Of a DNA stretch of 64,000 nucleotides, positions 23,926 to 31,572 are shown piece by piece (position 1 is the stretch's first letter; every line of letters begins with the position of its first letter). A model generated the notes under the pieces. The model searched no databases, was not told the DNA's origin, and saw only the letters and a list, made by a program, of their open reading frames with translations. Both the position numbers and the translations under genes were made by a program. The stretch covers positions 124,001-188,000 of the forward strand of contig NZ_SACL01000008.1 of the NCBI RefSeq assembly GCF_004005855.1. The letters are read 5' to 3'. Origin of the DNA: Rhodovarius crocodyli (GTDB taxonomy: Bacteria > Pseudomonadota > Alphaproteobacteria > Acetobacterales > Acetobacteraceae).

Positions 23926-26165
23926 ACCATATCCCGCCCTTCCGCCGCGCCATCCAGGCCCTGGCCGAGGGCCAGACGAGAGCCGCGCTGCCCTGGCTGC
24001 GTCAATCCATCGCCGAGGCGGACGAGCCGGAGCTGGCGCGGCTGAACCTGGGCATGGCGCTGGCCGATCTGGGCGAGTTCGGCGAGGCCGAGCCCCTGCT
24101 GCGCCGCGCCCTGCACGACATGCCCCGCCTGGCGGAGCCGCGCTTCCGGCTGGGCCGCATCGCCGCCCAGCGCCTGCAGCTGACCGAGGCGCGGGAGTGC
24201 TTCGAGGCCGCGCTTGCCACCGACCCCGGCCATGTCATGAGCCTCGTGGGTCTGGCCATGCTGGACGAAGCGGCGGGCAGGCCCGAGGCCGCGCTGGCGC
24301 TGCTGGACCACGCGGCATTGCTGGCGCCGTCGGACCGCGCGATCGCCCTGTTCCGCCTGCGCTGCCGGGCCGCGACCGAACCGGCGCATGCCGGCATGGA
24401 AATCGCGCTGTCGCTCCTCGCCTCGCCGGAAGGCTCGGTCGAGGACGCGCGGCTGGCGGCCAGCCTGCTGCCGCCCGCCGAGGCCCTGCCGAAGCTGGAG
24501 GCCGGTGCCGCCAATCAGCCGCTCAACTGGCGCTGGAGCTTCGCCATCGCGCTGGTCCAGCAGGCCGCCGGCGAGGATGAGGCCGCGGTCGCCAGCCTGC
24601 GGCTGGCCCATCTCGTCTCCGACGGGCTTCCGGCGGTGCAGGGCGAGTTGGGCATGCGCCTGGCCGGGCTTCGCCGCCATGCGGAGGCCGAGCCGCATCT
24701 CGCCCAGGCCACCCACTTCCTGCCGAGCGACCCGAGCTTCCGCAGCCAGCACGGCATCACGCTGTTCAAGCTGCATCGCTTCTCGGAAAGCCGCGCGGTG
24801 CTGGAGGCGGCAGTCCGGGATTTCGGCCCGCTGCCGACGCTGCTGGGCAATCTGGCACTGACGCTCAATGCCCAGGGGCTGCAGCGCGAGGCGCTGGCCA
24901 CCGCCCGGCGCACCCCGGAGAATGTGGCCGGCCTGGCCAACCGCCTTGGTGTGCAGCCCTATCATCCCCAGGAAGGAACGGCGGCCGCCCTGGCCGCGAC
25001 GGCCCGCGCGCTGGGTGCCCTGCTTCCTGCTCCGAGCCTGGCCTGCCACCCGCCGGGTTTCGACCCGCATCGACGGCTTCGCGTCGGCTTCCTGTCCAGC
25101 AGCTTCTCCCGCCACCCTGTCGGCTGGCTGACCCTGGCCGGCATCGAGGCACTGCCGCGCGAGGAAGTGGAGGTCGCCTGCTTCTCGCTGCGTCCGGGCT
25201 CGGACGCGCTGGCGCAACGCTTCCACGCCCGGGCCGATCTGTGGCGGGAACTGCCGAAGCTGGACGATCTGGCGCTGGTCGAGGCCATCCGCGCCGACCG
25301 GCCGGATATCCTGGTCGATCTGGGCGGCCATGGTGAGGGCGGGCGCGTGACTGCACTCGCCCACCGCGCGGCGCCCGTGCAGGTGAAGTGGGTGGGCGCA
25401 CAGAGCTGCACGACCGGCGTGCCCGGCCTGGACTGGATGCTGACCGACCGATGGGAAACCCCGCCCGGCAGCGAGGCCCACTATACCGAGCGCCTGCTCG
25501 CCATGCCCGATGGCTATGTCTGCTACACGCCGCCCGCCGCTGCGCCGCCCGTGGCCCCCCTGCCCGCTTCGACCCGGGGACAGGTGACCTTCGGCTGCTT
25601 CAACAACATGGCCAAGATGACGCCCGAGGTGCTGACAGCCTGGGCCGAGATCATGGCGGCGACCCCCGGCAGCCGCCTGGTACTGCGCACCCATGCGCTG
25701 GCCGATGCCGCCACCCGGCACCTTGTGCTGGAGCGCGCGGTGGCCTGCGGCCTCGACCCCGCCCGGATCGAGGCGCATGGGCCCGTGCCGCATGAGGCAT
25801 TGCTCGCCGCGTATGGGGAGATCGACATTGCGCTCGAGCCCTTCCCCTATGCCGGCGGGCTGACGGCCTGCGAGGCGCTCTACATGGGCGTGCCGCTCGT
25901 GGCGCTGGCCGGCAGCAGCTTTGCCGGGCGCCACGCCGTCTCGCACCTGTCCAATATCGGGCTGACGGATTGGATCACGGAGAGTGTTCCCGCCTATGTC
26001 AGGCGCGCCATCGCGGCAGCACAGGATGTGGTGGGGCTGCAGGACCTCCGGTCGGGTCTGCGGGCACGGATGGTGGCATCACCGCTGATGGACGCGCCCC
26101 GCTTCGGCAGGAACCTCGCCGTCGCCCTGCGCCATGCCTGGCACGAGCGCTGCCTGGCGCAGTAG
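23922..26165 (+). CDS. TPR/O-GlcNAc-transferase-like glycosyltransferase (FlmG-like, GT41)
   Basis: A 747-residue protein with a GTG start overlapping the previous stop. TPR repeats fill residues about 1-330; the C-terminal half (about 385-730) is SPINDLY/OGT-like, with RVGFLSSSFSRHPVGWL, the DILVDLGGHGEGGRVTALAH and PVQVKWVGAQSCTTGVPGLD blocks, FGCFNNMAKMTPEVLTAW, and PYAGGLTACEALYMGVPLVA. In Caulobacter FlmG has this same TPR-GT layout and glycosylates flagellin. Next to flagellin and flaF the same role is likely here. A tandem 17-base repeat and a two-way terminator follow. Confidence 0.87.
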   Translation: MNHIPPFRRAIQALAEGQTRAALPWLRQSIAEADEPELARLNLGMALADLGEFGEAEPLLRRALHDMPRLAEPRFRLGRIAAQRLQLTEARECFEAALATDPGHVMSLVGLAMLDEAAGRPEAALALLDHAALLAPSDRAIALFRLRCRAATEPAHAGMEIALSLLASPEGSVEDARLAASLLPPAEALPKLEAGAANQPLNWRWSFAIALVQQAAGEDEAAVASLRLAHLVSDGLPAVQGELGMRLAGLRRHAEAEPHLAQATHFLPSDPSFRSQHGITLFKLHRFSESRAVLEAAVRDFGPLPTLLGNLALTLNAQGLQREALATARRTPENVAGLANRLGVQPYHPQEGTAAALAATARALGALLPAPSLACHPPGFDPHRRLRVGFLSSSFSRHPVGWLTLAGIEALPREEVEVACFSLRPGSDALAQRFHARADLWRELPKLDDLALVEAIRADRPDILVDLGGHGEGGRVTALAHRAAPVQVKWVGAQSCTTGVPGLDWMLTDRWETPPGSEAHYTERLLAMPDGYVCYTPPAAAPPVAPLPASTRGQVTFGCFNNMAKMTPEVLTAWAEIMAATPGSRLVLRTHALADAATRHLVLERAVACGLDPARIEAHGPVPHEALLAAYGEIDIALEPFPYAGGLTACEALYMGVPLVALAGSSFAGRHAVSHLSNIGLTDWITESVPAYVRRAIAAAQDVVGLQDLRSGLRARMVASPLMDAPRFGRNLAVALRHAWHERCLAQ

Positions 26166-26170
26166 CCGGC

Positions 26171-26204
26171 GACTGGAAACGATCACCGACTGGAAACGAT
26201 CACC
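26171..26204 (+). repeat. Tandem 17-base duplication
   Basis: Two perfect adjacent copies of GACTGGAAACGATCACC (26171-26187 and 26188-26204), six bases after the glycosyltransferase stop. Looks like a recent slippage duplication; function unknown. Confidence 0.9.
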
Positions 26205-26212
26205 AGGGCAGC

Positions 26213-26247
26213 AAAAAACCCGCCTCCATTCAGGAAGGCGGGCTTTT
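26213..26247. terminator. Bidirectional intrinsic terminator
   Basis: AAAAAA, stem CCCGCCT (26219-26225) / AGGCGGG (26236-26242), then TTTT. It can stop transcription both of the flagellin-modification operon and, on the minus strand, of nepR; it overlaps the nepR stop codon by two bases. Confidence 0.85.
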
Positions 26248-26410
26248 AACGTTGCCGGTCCTTGTCGATCAGGGCCAGCAATTCGGGTGGGATAGGTTCA
26301 CGCGCGACATCATCGAACATGTCATGCAGGCCGCGTTTCAACCACAGGTCGAAAGCGTCCCGCGGGGAGGAAGCCCTCCCCTTTCGCGCCTGAACCGGGC
26401 GCGCGGGCAT
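26246..26410 (-). CDS. nepR: NepR anti-sigma factor of the general stress response
   Basis: A 54-residue protein carrying the NepR core FDLWLKRGLHDMFDDVAREP followed by IPPELLALID. NepR binds EcfG and is displaced by phosphorylated PhyR. The ATG at 26410 is chosen because a near-perfect anti-Shine-Dalgarno match AGGAGGTGAT lies six bases upstream; an in-frame GTG at 26443 would give 65 residues. It follows an ecfG gene on the same strand, the reverse of the usual nepR-ecfG order. Confidence 0.88.
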   Translation of the reverse strand: MPARPVQARKGRASSPRDAFDLWLKRGLHDMFDDVAREPIPPELLALIDKDRQR

Positions 26411-26469
26411 CTTCTCATCACCTCCTGGGGGAGTGTCGCTCACTTAGTCCTCGATCGCAGCCCGTTGCG

Positions 26470-27099
26470 TCAGTGCTGCAGGGAGATCCCAGCAGCATCG
26501 TTACGCATGTTACGCGAATCACGAGCCTGTGCGCCAGCCGTCTTAGCAGCACGGGGCGCCTTGGACCGGCTCGGGGCTTCCTCGCCCATCAGCCAGGCTT
26601 CCAGCTGCTTCCGTGCCCGGAAAACCCGGCACTTCAGCGTGCCGACGGCAACGCCCAGTTCCTCGGACACTTCCTCATAGGACATGCCCTGGACGGTCAC
26701 CATCATCAGCGCCAGGCGCTGATCGGCCGGCAGGCGCGCCAGGTTGCGGCGCAGTTCCTGCATCACCAGGCTGTCTTCCTGGCCGCCACTGCGGGCGAAG
26801 ATCTCGGCGGGCGCATCCTCGACCGCCACCGTCTCACGCTTGCGGCGCATGTCCGACAGGAAGCGATTGCGCACGATGCGCAGCATCCATGCCTTGAAAT
26901 TCGTGCCCGGCTGGAAGCTGTTCTTGGCGGCCAGGGCATTGCCCACCGCAGCCTGCACCAGATCGTCGGCGTCAGCGCGGTTGCGGGTCAACGCGTAGGC
27001 CTGCTGGCGGAGAGAGGGCAGAACCTCCACGAGGGCCGTGTGGAAATCCCACTCGGCGGCGGCGTCGTCCTGCACCAGGGTCTGGTCGTTCAGCGTCAT
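26470..27099 (-). CDS. ecfG: EcfG-family (ECF15) sigma factor, first copy
   Basis: A 209-residue ECF sigma factor. Region 2 contains NRADADDLVQAAVGNALAAK and NFKAWMLRIVRNRFLSDMRR; region 4 contains MSYEEVSEELGVAVGTLKCR. A basic, Ala-rich C-terminal tail of about 35 residues follows. Start at 27099 has GGAG eight bases upstream. It probably forms an operon with nepR. The region 4 block departs from the usual REALILVGAxGFSYEEAAE pattern (it reads RLALMMVTVQGMSYEEVSE), so it may be a specialised paralogue. A candidate EcfG-type promoter lies about 100 bases upstream. Confidence 0.87.
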   Translation of the reverse strand: MTLNDQTLVQDDAAAEWDFHTALVEVLPSLRQQAYALTRNRADADDLVQAAVGNALAAKNSFQPGTNFKAWMLRIVRNRFLSDMRRKRETVAVEDAPAEIFARSGGQEDSLVMQELRRNLARLPADQRLALMMVTVQGMSYEEVSEELGVAVGTLKCRVFRARKQLEAWLMGEEAPSRSKAPRAAKTAGAQARDSRNMRNDAAGISLQH

Positions 27100-27199
27100 G
27101 CTTCTGCTCCGTTCCTGATTGCACAACGCCACGTCCCTCCGATCGGTTGCCGAGGGCCGCAATAGAAAATGCATGGCAGACATGAGTTTTTCGGTGGGC

Positions 27200-27224
27200 A
27201 ACTTTGGCGACCGCGGAACATTCC
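27200..27224 (-). promoter_or_regulatory. Candidate EcfG-dependent promoter of the ecfG-nepR unit
   Basis: On the minus strand GGAAT (27224-27220), 17 bases, then GTT (27202-27200). The general-stress consensus is GGAAC-N16/17-cGTT; four of five -35 bases and the GTT core match with the right spacing. Suggests autoregulation. Confidence 0.45.
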
Positions 27225-27257
27225 ACCCGCATGTGCTTTTCCGCCCCCGCCACCGGG

Positions 27258-27752
27258 TCAGGACAGAGAATGACCATGGTTGGCGCGCAACCGTGCGCGT
27301 CCGCGAGAGATGCGCGCCTTCACCGTCCCCTCCGCGACGCCGCACAGCTGCGCGGCCTCAGCGATGCTGAAGCCCTGGGCGCCGAGAACGAGCGCCTCGC
27401 GTTCCAGCGGGGGCAGCTGCCTCAGCGCCTCCATCAGTTCCAACCGTCCGGTGCCCGAAGGGTTGCGCGCCTCCTCCTCGCCGGCCAGGTCGCTTTCCAG
27501 CGCCTGGCGGCGGCGGCCGCGCCGCAGTCCGGACAGCCACAGGTTGCGCAGGATGGTGAACATCCAGGCCCTGGGGTCATCGCCCTCACGCCATTGGTCC
27601 GCGTGGTCCAGCCCGCGCAGCACCGCGTCATGCACCAGGTCATCGGCGGCGGACGCATCACGGACCAGACTGCGCGCATAGGCACGCAGCGGCCCGAGCA
27701 GCCCCGGCAAGTGATCCCTCAGGCTGCCCCGGTTGTCCTGCGTGCTTGTCAT
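27258..27752 (-). CDS. EcfG-family (ECF15) sigma factor, second copy
   Basis: A 164-residue ECF sigma factor divergent from phyR. Region 2 includes ASAADDLVHDAVLRGLDHAD and WMFTILRNLWLSGLRR; region 4 reads LEREALVLGAQGFSIAEAAQ then LCGVAEGTVKARISRGRARL, close to the EcfG signature. Being next to phyR and near nepR, it is a strong candidate for the NepR-controlled stress sigma factor. The start is uncertain: ATG 27752 has GGGAGG directly against it, while a GTG at 27767 has no clear site. Confidence 0.85.
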   Translation of the reverse strand: MTSTQDNRGSLRDHLPGLLGPLRAYARSLVRDASAADDLVHDAVLRGLDHADQWREGDDPRAWMFTILRNLWLSGLRRGRRRQALESDLAGEEEARNPSGTGRLELMEALRQLPPLEREALVLGAQGFSIAEAAQLCGVAEGTVKARISRGRARLRANHGHSLS

Positions 27753-27798
27753 CCTCCCTATTCTCACATTGAATCACTGTTCCGTCAGGAGTGTCCCC

Positions 27799-28524
27799 AT
27801 GCCCACCATTGATCCCGAGGCGCTGAAGGCCGCCCTGCCCTTCGCCCGCCGCTTCGCGCGGGCGCTGACAGGCGACCAGGCCTCCGGGGACAGCGTCGTC
27901 GCCGCCTGCCTGCGCAAGGGCTTGCCGGATCTGCCCGGCCACCTTGCGCTGCATGCCGCCATCGCGCGCGAGGTTCCCGAGGCGCCTCCTTCGCCGGATG
28001 AGCCGCTGACCGGCATCCAGCGCCGCCTGATGCTGCTGACCGCGCTGGAGGAGCTCAGCCTCTCCGACGCCGCGATGGTGCTCGGCATTTCCGAGGAGGA
28101 AGCGACCGACGGGCTGGCCGGCGCGCGGGACAACCTGAAGCGCGCCGCCACCACCGATGTGCTGATCATCGAGGATGAACCGCTGATCGCCATGGATCTT
28201 CGCATCCTGGTGCAGCAGTGCGGCCATCGGGTGGTGGGTCTCGCCGCTTCCGAGGACGCGGCCATCCAGCTCGCGGCACAGCACCGCCCCGGCCTGATCC
28301 TGGCCGACATCAACCTGGGCCGCGGCGGGGACGGCATGAACGCCGTGCGCCGCATCCTGCGCACCAGCCATGTGCCGGTCATCTTCATTACGGCCTACCC
28401 GCAGAAGCTGCTGACCGCGGAGGGGCTGGAGCCCGCCTTCGTGATCAACAAGCCCTTCGACCGGCTGTCGGTCTCCATCGCGACCTATCAGGCGGTCTCG
28501 GCCGGAAAACTGCCGATCGCCTGA
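27799..28524 (+). CDS. phyR: PhyR general stress response regulator
   Basis: A 241-residue protein with the diagnostic inverted layout: N-terminal sigma-like domain (about 1-115) and C-terminal receiver (about 118-240). The receiver has the acidic pocket IIEDEP, phospho-acceptor Asp170 (LILADINLG) and a Lys in VINKPFD. When phosphorylated the sigma-like part mimics EcfG and captures NepR. It is divergent from the second sigma gene, with only 46 bases between. The histidine kinase that phosphorylates it (PhyK/HWE type) is not in the window. Confidence 0.95.
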   Translation: MPTIDPEALKAALPFARRFARALTGDQASGDSVVAACLRKGLPDLPGHLALHAAIAREVPEAPPSPDEPLTGIQRRLMLLTALEELSLSDAAMVLGISEEEATDGLAGARDNLKRAATTDVLIIEDEPLIAMDLRILVQQCGHRVVGLAASEDAAIQLAAQHRPGLILADINLGRGGDGMNAVRRILRTSHVPVIFITAYPQKLLTAEGLEPAFVINKPFDRLSVSIATYQAVSAGKLPIA

Positions 28525-28591
28525 AACCACCCATGACTAAGCACGTTTCTCAGACAGGCCGCTGACGCGGCACAGACAGAGGAGAAACGGA

Positions 28592-28789
28592 ATGAACTGG
28601 GACACCATCAAGGGTAACTGGAAGCAGGCGACCGGCAAGGTGAAGGAGCAGTGGGGCAAGCTGACCGATGACGACATGACCGTCATCGAAGGCCGCCGCG
28701 ACCAGCTCGTCGGCCGCATCCAGGAGCGCTACGGCGTGGCCAAGGATGAGGCGGAGCGCCAGGTCAAGGACTGGGAAACCCGCTACTGA
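28592..28789 (+). CDS. CsbD family stress protein
   Basis: A 65-residue CsbD-like protein beginning MNWDTIKGNWKQATGKVKEQ, the family signature, with GAGGAG upstream. Small, charged and soluble; CsbD homologues are typically induced by general stress sigma factors. Its place right after phyR fits that. A strong terminator follows. Confidence 0.9.
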   Translation: MNWDTIKGNWKQATGKVKEQWGKLTDDDMTVIEGRRDQLVGRIQERYGVAKDEAERQVKDWETRY

Positions 28790-28816
28790 TCCTCACTCGC
28801 CCTGAGTGACGAATGC

Positions 28817-28846
28817 GCCGTCGGCCACCAGGCCGGCGGCGTTTTT
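28817..28846 (+). terminator. Intrinsic terminator after csbD
   Basis: GCCGTCGGCC / GGCCGGCGGC ten-base stem (one wobble) with loop ACCA, followed by GTTTTT. Confidence 0.85.
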
Positions 28847-28946
28847 GCTTTCAGGTTCATATATTTACTTATCGCAATCCAGAAACTCCCTCCTTTCGTC
28901 TCGCGTTCTTCTGCCAGAGATCAACTCAACAGAAGGATGCGTCATC

Positions 28947-29111
28947 ATGTTATATTGGGCACTCGTATTCCTGGTGGTCGCACTCGTCGCCGGTGTTCTC
29001 GGCTTCGGCGGCATCGCCTCCACCGCCGGCGGCATCGCCCGCGTGCTGTTCTTCGTCTTCCTGGTGCTGTTCGCTGTTGCCCTGCTGACCGGACGCGGCG
29101 TCAGCCTGTGA
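28947..29111 (+). CDS. DUF1328 family small membrane protein
   Basis: A 54-residue protein, almost entirely two hydrophobic helices: [20 protein letters not shown] and, after a [11 protein letters not shown] hinge, [15 protein letters not shown]. This is the DUF1328 (YtjA-like) family. Function unknown; often found with stress genes. AGAAGG lies upstream of the ATG at 28947. An AT-rich leader of about 100 bases precedes it. The next gene starts two bases after its stop. Confidence 0.88.
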   Translation: MLYWALVFLVVALVAGVLGFGGIASTAGGIARVLFFVFLVLFAVALLTGRGVSL

Positions 29112-29113
29112 CG

Positions 29114-29767
29114 ATGCGCCGTCGTTCGCTCCTGCTCGGCGGGATGATGGCCGCGCCGGCACTGATGCTGGCGCGGCCGCTTCATGCGAGCGACGCCCGC
29201 CGCGTGTGGTTCGACCCCGCGCAGCTGCCTTCCTATTCCGGCCGGCTGGAACGCTGGCTGATCAACCCCGCCGGTGAGATCGATCGCGCCCTGTTGAAAG
29301 AGGGCACGCAGATCATCTTTCCCGCCACCGAGTCCAATGAGCTGGTGGCCGCCATCCGTCCCGGTGACAACCTGATCACCTGGGGCGTGCGCGCCCGCAA
29401 CGCCCCTGTCGTGACCATGCTCGCCTGGGGCAGCAGCGACAGCGAGCCCGCGAATTTCGTGCGCCAGCCCAGCTGGTTCGCACCCACCCGCCGGGGCGGC
29501 ACCCCGCAGACCGTAACGGGCCGCGTCGCCCAGCCGCTGCTGACGCCGCAGGGTGAGGCGATCGGCGTCATCCTCGACAATGGCGCCGTGGTGCGCCTGG
29601 CGGCCGATGTCCATGCCGCGCTCGGCGACAAGCTGGGCAACGGTGCGGCGGTCGCCGCCAGCGGTCCCGGCTCCGAAGCCCATGGCCTGAAGGCGCTCGA
29701 TGCCGAGCGCCTCGGCACCGCCCCCGACAAGCTCGAAGCCCTTCCCCAGCCGGAACGCCGCCCATGA
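29114..29767 (+). CDS. Exported protein of unknown function
   Basis: A 217-residue protein with an N-terminal signal (MRRRSLLLGGMMAAPALMLA, cleavage probably after HAS or ALA near residue 20-26). The mature part includes a stretch ending in TVTGRVAQPLLTPQGEAIGV and ILDNGAVVRLAADVHAALGD, which reads like a small beta-barrel domain that may bind a ligand. No family is recognised. It starts two bases after the DUF1328 gene and overlaps the ABC exporter gene (ATGA), so it may be the exporter's periplasmic partner. Confidence 0.75.
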   Translation: MRRRSLLLGGMMAAPALMLARPLHASDARRVWFDPAQLPSYSGRLERWLINPAGEIDRALLKEGTQIIFPATESNELVAAIRPGDNLITWGVRARNAPVVTMLAWGSSDSEPANFVRQPSWFAPTRRGGTPQTVTGRVAQPLLTPQGEAIGVILDNGAVVRLAADVHAALGDKLGNGAAVAASGPGSEAHGLKALDAERLGTAPDKLEALPQPERRP

Positions 29768-31572
29768 CCGAGAAACTGCAGGACCGCCCTGCGCGGCAGT
29801 TCCTGCGTCTGTTCATCCGTTGGCTGCGCGCCCCGGACCGGGGCACGGCGCGCTGGATGATCGTGCTGCTGCTGGTGCTGACCTGCGCGCAGGTCGCTGT
29901 GCAGATCCGCTTCAACCTGTGGAACCGCGACTTCTTCAACGCGCTGGAGAACCGCGACAGCGCCTCCTTCCGCAACCAGATCCTGGTGTTCCTGGTGCTG
30001 GCCGCCCTGTCCATGACGGCGGCGGTCTATCAGCTCTACATCAAGCAGTTGATCCAGCTTCGCTGGCGGGAATGGCTGACCGGCCACCTGCTGGACGGCT
30101 GGCTCAGCGACGGCCGGCAATACAAGCTGGAGCTGATGGACAGCGAGGCCGACAACCCGGACCAGCGCATCGCCGAGGACGTGCGGATCGCGACCGAGCT
30201 GGCGGTGGAATTCGTCACCGGCCTGCTGAACTCCCTTCTCATGTTCGGCGCCTTCGTGGGCATCCTCTGGAGCCTGTCCGGCCCGCTGCACGCCACGCTG
30301 ATGGGGCGCGAGTTCACCATCCCCGGCTACATGGTCTGGGCGGCGCTGCTCTATGCCTGCCTGGGCACGCTGGCCACCTGGCTGGTCGGCCGGCCGATGG
30401 TGAAGCTGAACGTGGAACGCACGACGCGTGAGGCCGATTTCCGCTTCGCCCTGGTCCGCGCCCGTGAATCCGGCGAGGGCATCGCCTTCGTCGGCGGCGA
30501 GGATGACGAGCGCGGCGTCCTGAAAAGCGGCTTCACCAAGGTGCGGCAATCCGTCCAGGCGCTGATGAAAAGCCAGCGCAACCTGATGTGGCTGACCAGC
30601 GCCTATGGCACCCTGGCCATGATCTTTCCCACCATCGTCGCCTCGCCCGGCTATTTCGCCGGCGTGATCACCCTCGGCGGGCTGATGCAGATCGGCGCCG
30701 CCTTCGGCCAGGTCCAGGCCGCGCTGAACTGGTTCGTGGACAATGTGGCCCGCATCGCCGAATGGCGCGGCGCGGTGGAGCGCCTGGCGGTGTTCGAGGG
30801 CGCCGTCGAGCAGCTCTCGGGCCTGGCGGCCGACCCCGAGCAGCCCACCATCACGATTGTCGAGGGCGATGGCTCCGTGCTCGCCTTCCGCAACCTGGAG
30901 GTCGCCTTCTCCTCCGGCACCACCGTCATCGGCGATGCGACGGCCGAGATCCAGGCCGGCGACCGCGTGCTGATCAAGGGTGAATCCGGCACCGGCAAAT
31001 CCACCCTGTTCCGCGCCATCGGGGGCTTGTGGCCCTGGGGTGCGGGCGAGATCGAGGTGCCGCCCGAGGGCCAGGCCCGCTTCCTGCCGCAGCGCCCCTA
31101 TCTGCCGCTGGGCAGCCTGCGCTTCGCGCTCGGCTATCCGGCAGCCGCCGAGAACTTCGACGACGAGGCGATGCGCGAGGCGCTGACCAAGGTGGGGCTG
31201 GAACGGCTAGGTGACCAGCTGGACGAGGAAGCGCGCTGGGACCGCACGCTGAGCCTGGGTGAGCAGCAGCGCCTGGCCTTCGCCCGCCTGCTGCTGCACA
31301 AGCCGAAATGGGTGTTCCTGGACGAGGCGACCTCCGCCCTCGATGAGAAGAACCAGGACATCATGATGGAATTGCTGGTGGAGGAACTGCCTGATTCGGC
31401 CGTCATCTCCATCGGGCATCGCCCCGGGCTGGAACGCTTCCACAACCGCACGCTGACCCTGACGCGCGCCGAGAACGGCGCCAGGCTGGTCCTGCCCAAG
31501 CGGCGGCGCATGGTCGGCGCCAGCTATCGCCTGCCGCCCGTGCCGCGCCCCCGGCTGCTCGGTGCAGATTAA
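29764..31572 (+). CDS. ABC exporter of the YddA/SbmA-BacA-like type
   Basis: A 602-residue half-transporter. The membrane domain (about 20-340) has the family features FNLWNRDFFNALENRD near residue 50 and LTGHLLDGWLSDGRQYKLEL near 105. The ATPase domain has Walker A GESGTGKS near 405, signature LSLGEQQRLAFAR and Walker B WVFLDEATSALD. Relatives (YddA, BacA-related proteins) move peptides, cobalamin-like compounds or very-long-chain fatty acids. It is coupled to the exported protein upstream. It ends in TTAA shared with the stop of the convergent LysR gene. Confidence 0.87.
   Translation: MTEKLQDRPARQFLRLFIRWLRAPDRGTARWMIVLLLVLTCAQVAVQIRFNLWNRDFFNALENRDSASFRNQILVFLVLAALSMTAAVYQLYIKQLIQLRWREWLTGHLLDGWLSDGRQYKLELMDSEADNPDQRIAEDVRIATELAVEFVTGLLNSLLMFGAFVGILWSLSGPLHATLMGREFTIPGYMVWAALLYACLGTLATWLVGRPMVKLNVERTTREADFRFALVRARESGEGIAFVGGEDDERGVLKSGFTKVRQSVQALMKSQRNLMWLTSAYGTLAMIFPTIVASPGYFAGVITLGGLMQIGAAFGQVQAALNWFVDNVARIAEWRGAVERLAVFEGAVEQLSGLAADPEQPTITIVEGDGSVLAFRNLEVAFSSGTTVIGDATAEIQAGDRVLIKGESGTGKSTLFRAIGGLWPWGAGEIEVPPEGQARFLPQRPYLPLGSLRFALGYPAAAENFDDEAMREALTKVGLERLGDQLDEEARWDRTLSLGEQQRLAFARLLLHKPKWVFLDEATSALDEKNQDIMMELLVEELPDSAVISIGHRPGLERFHNRTLTLTRAENGARLVLPKRRRMVGASYRLPPVPRPRLLGAD

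Noticed and set aside
27763-27783. GGAAC upstream of the second EcfG-like gene as an EcfG promoter
   Set aside because: The -35 matches, but AATA or ATAG stands where GTT is needed at the correct spacing.
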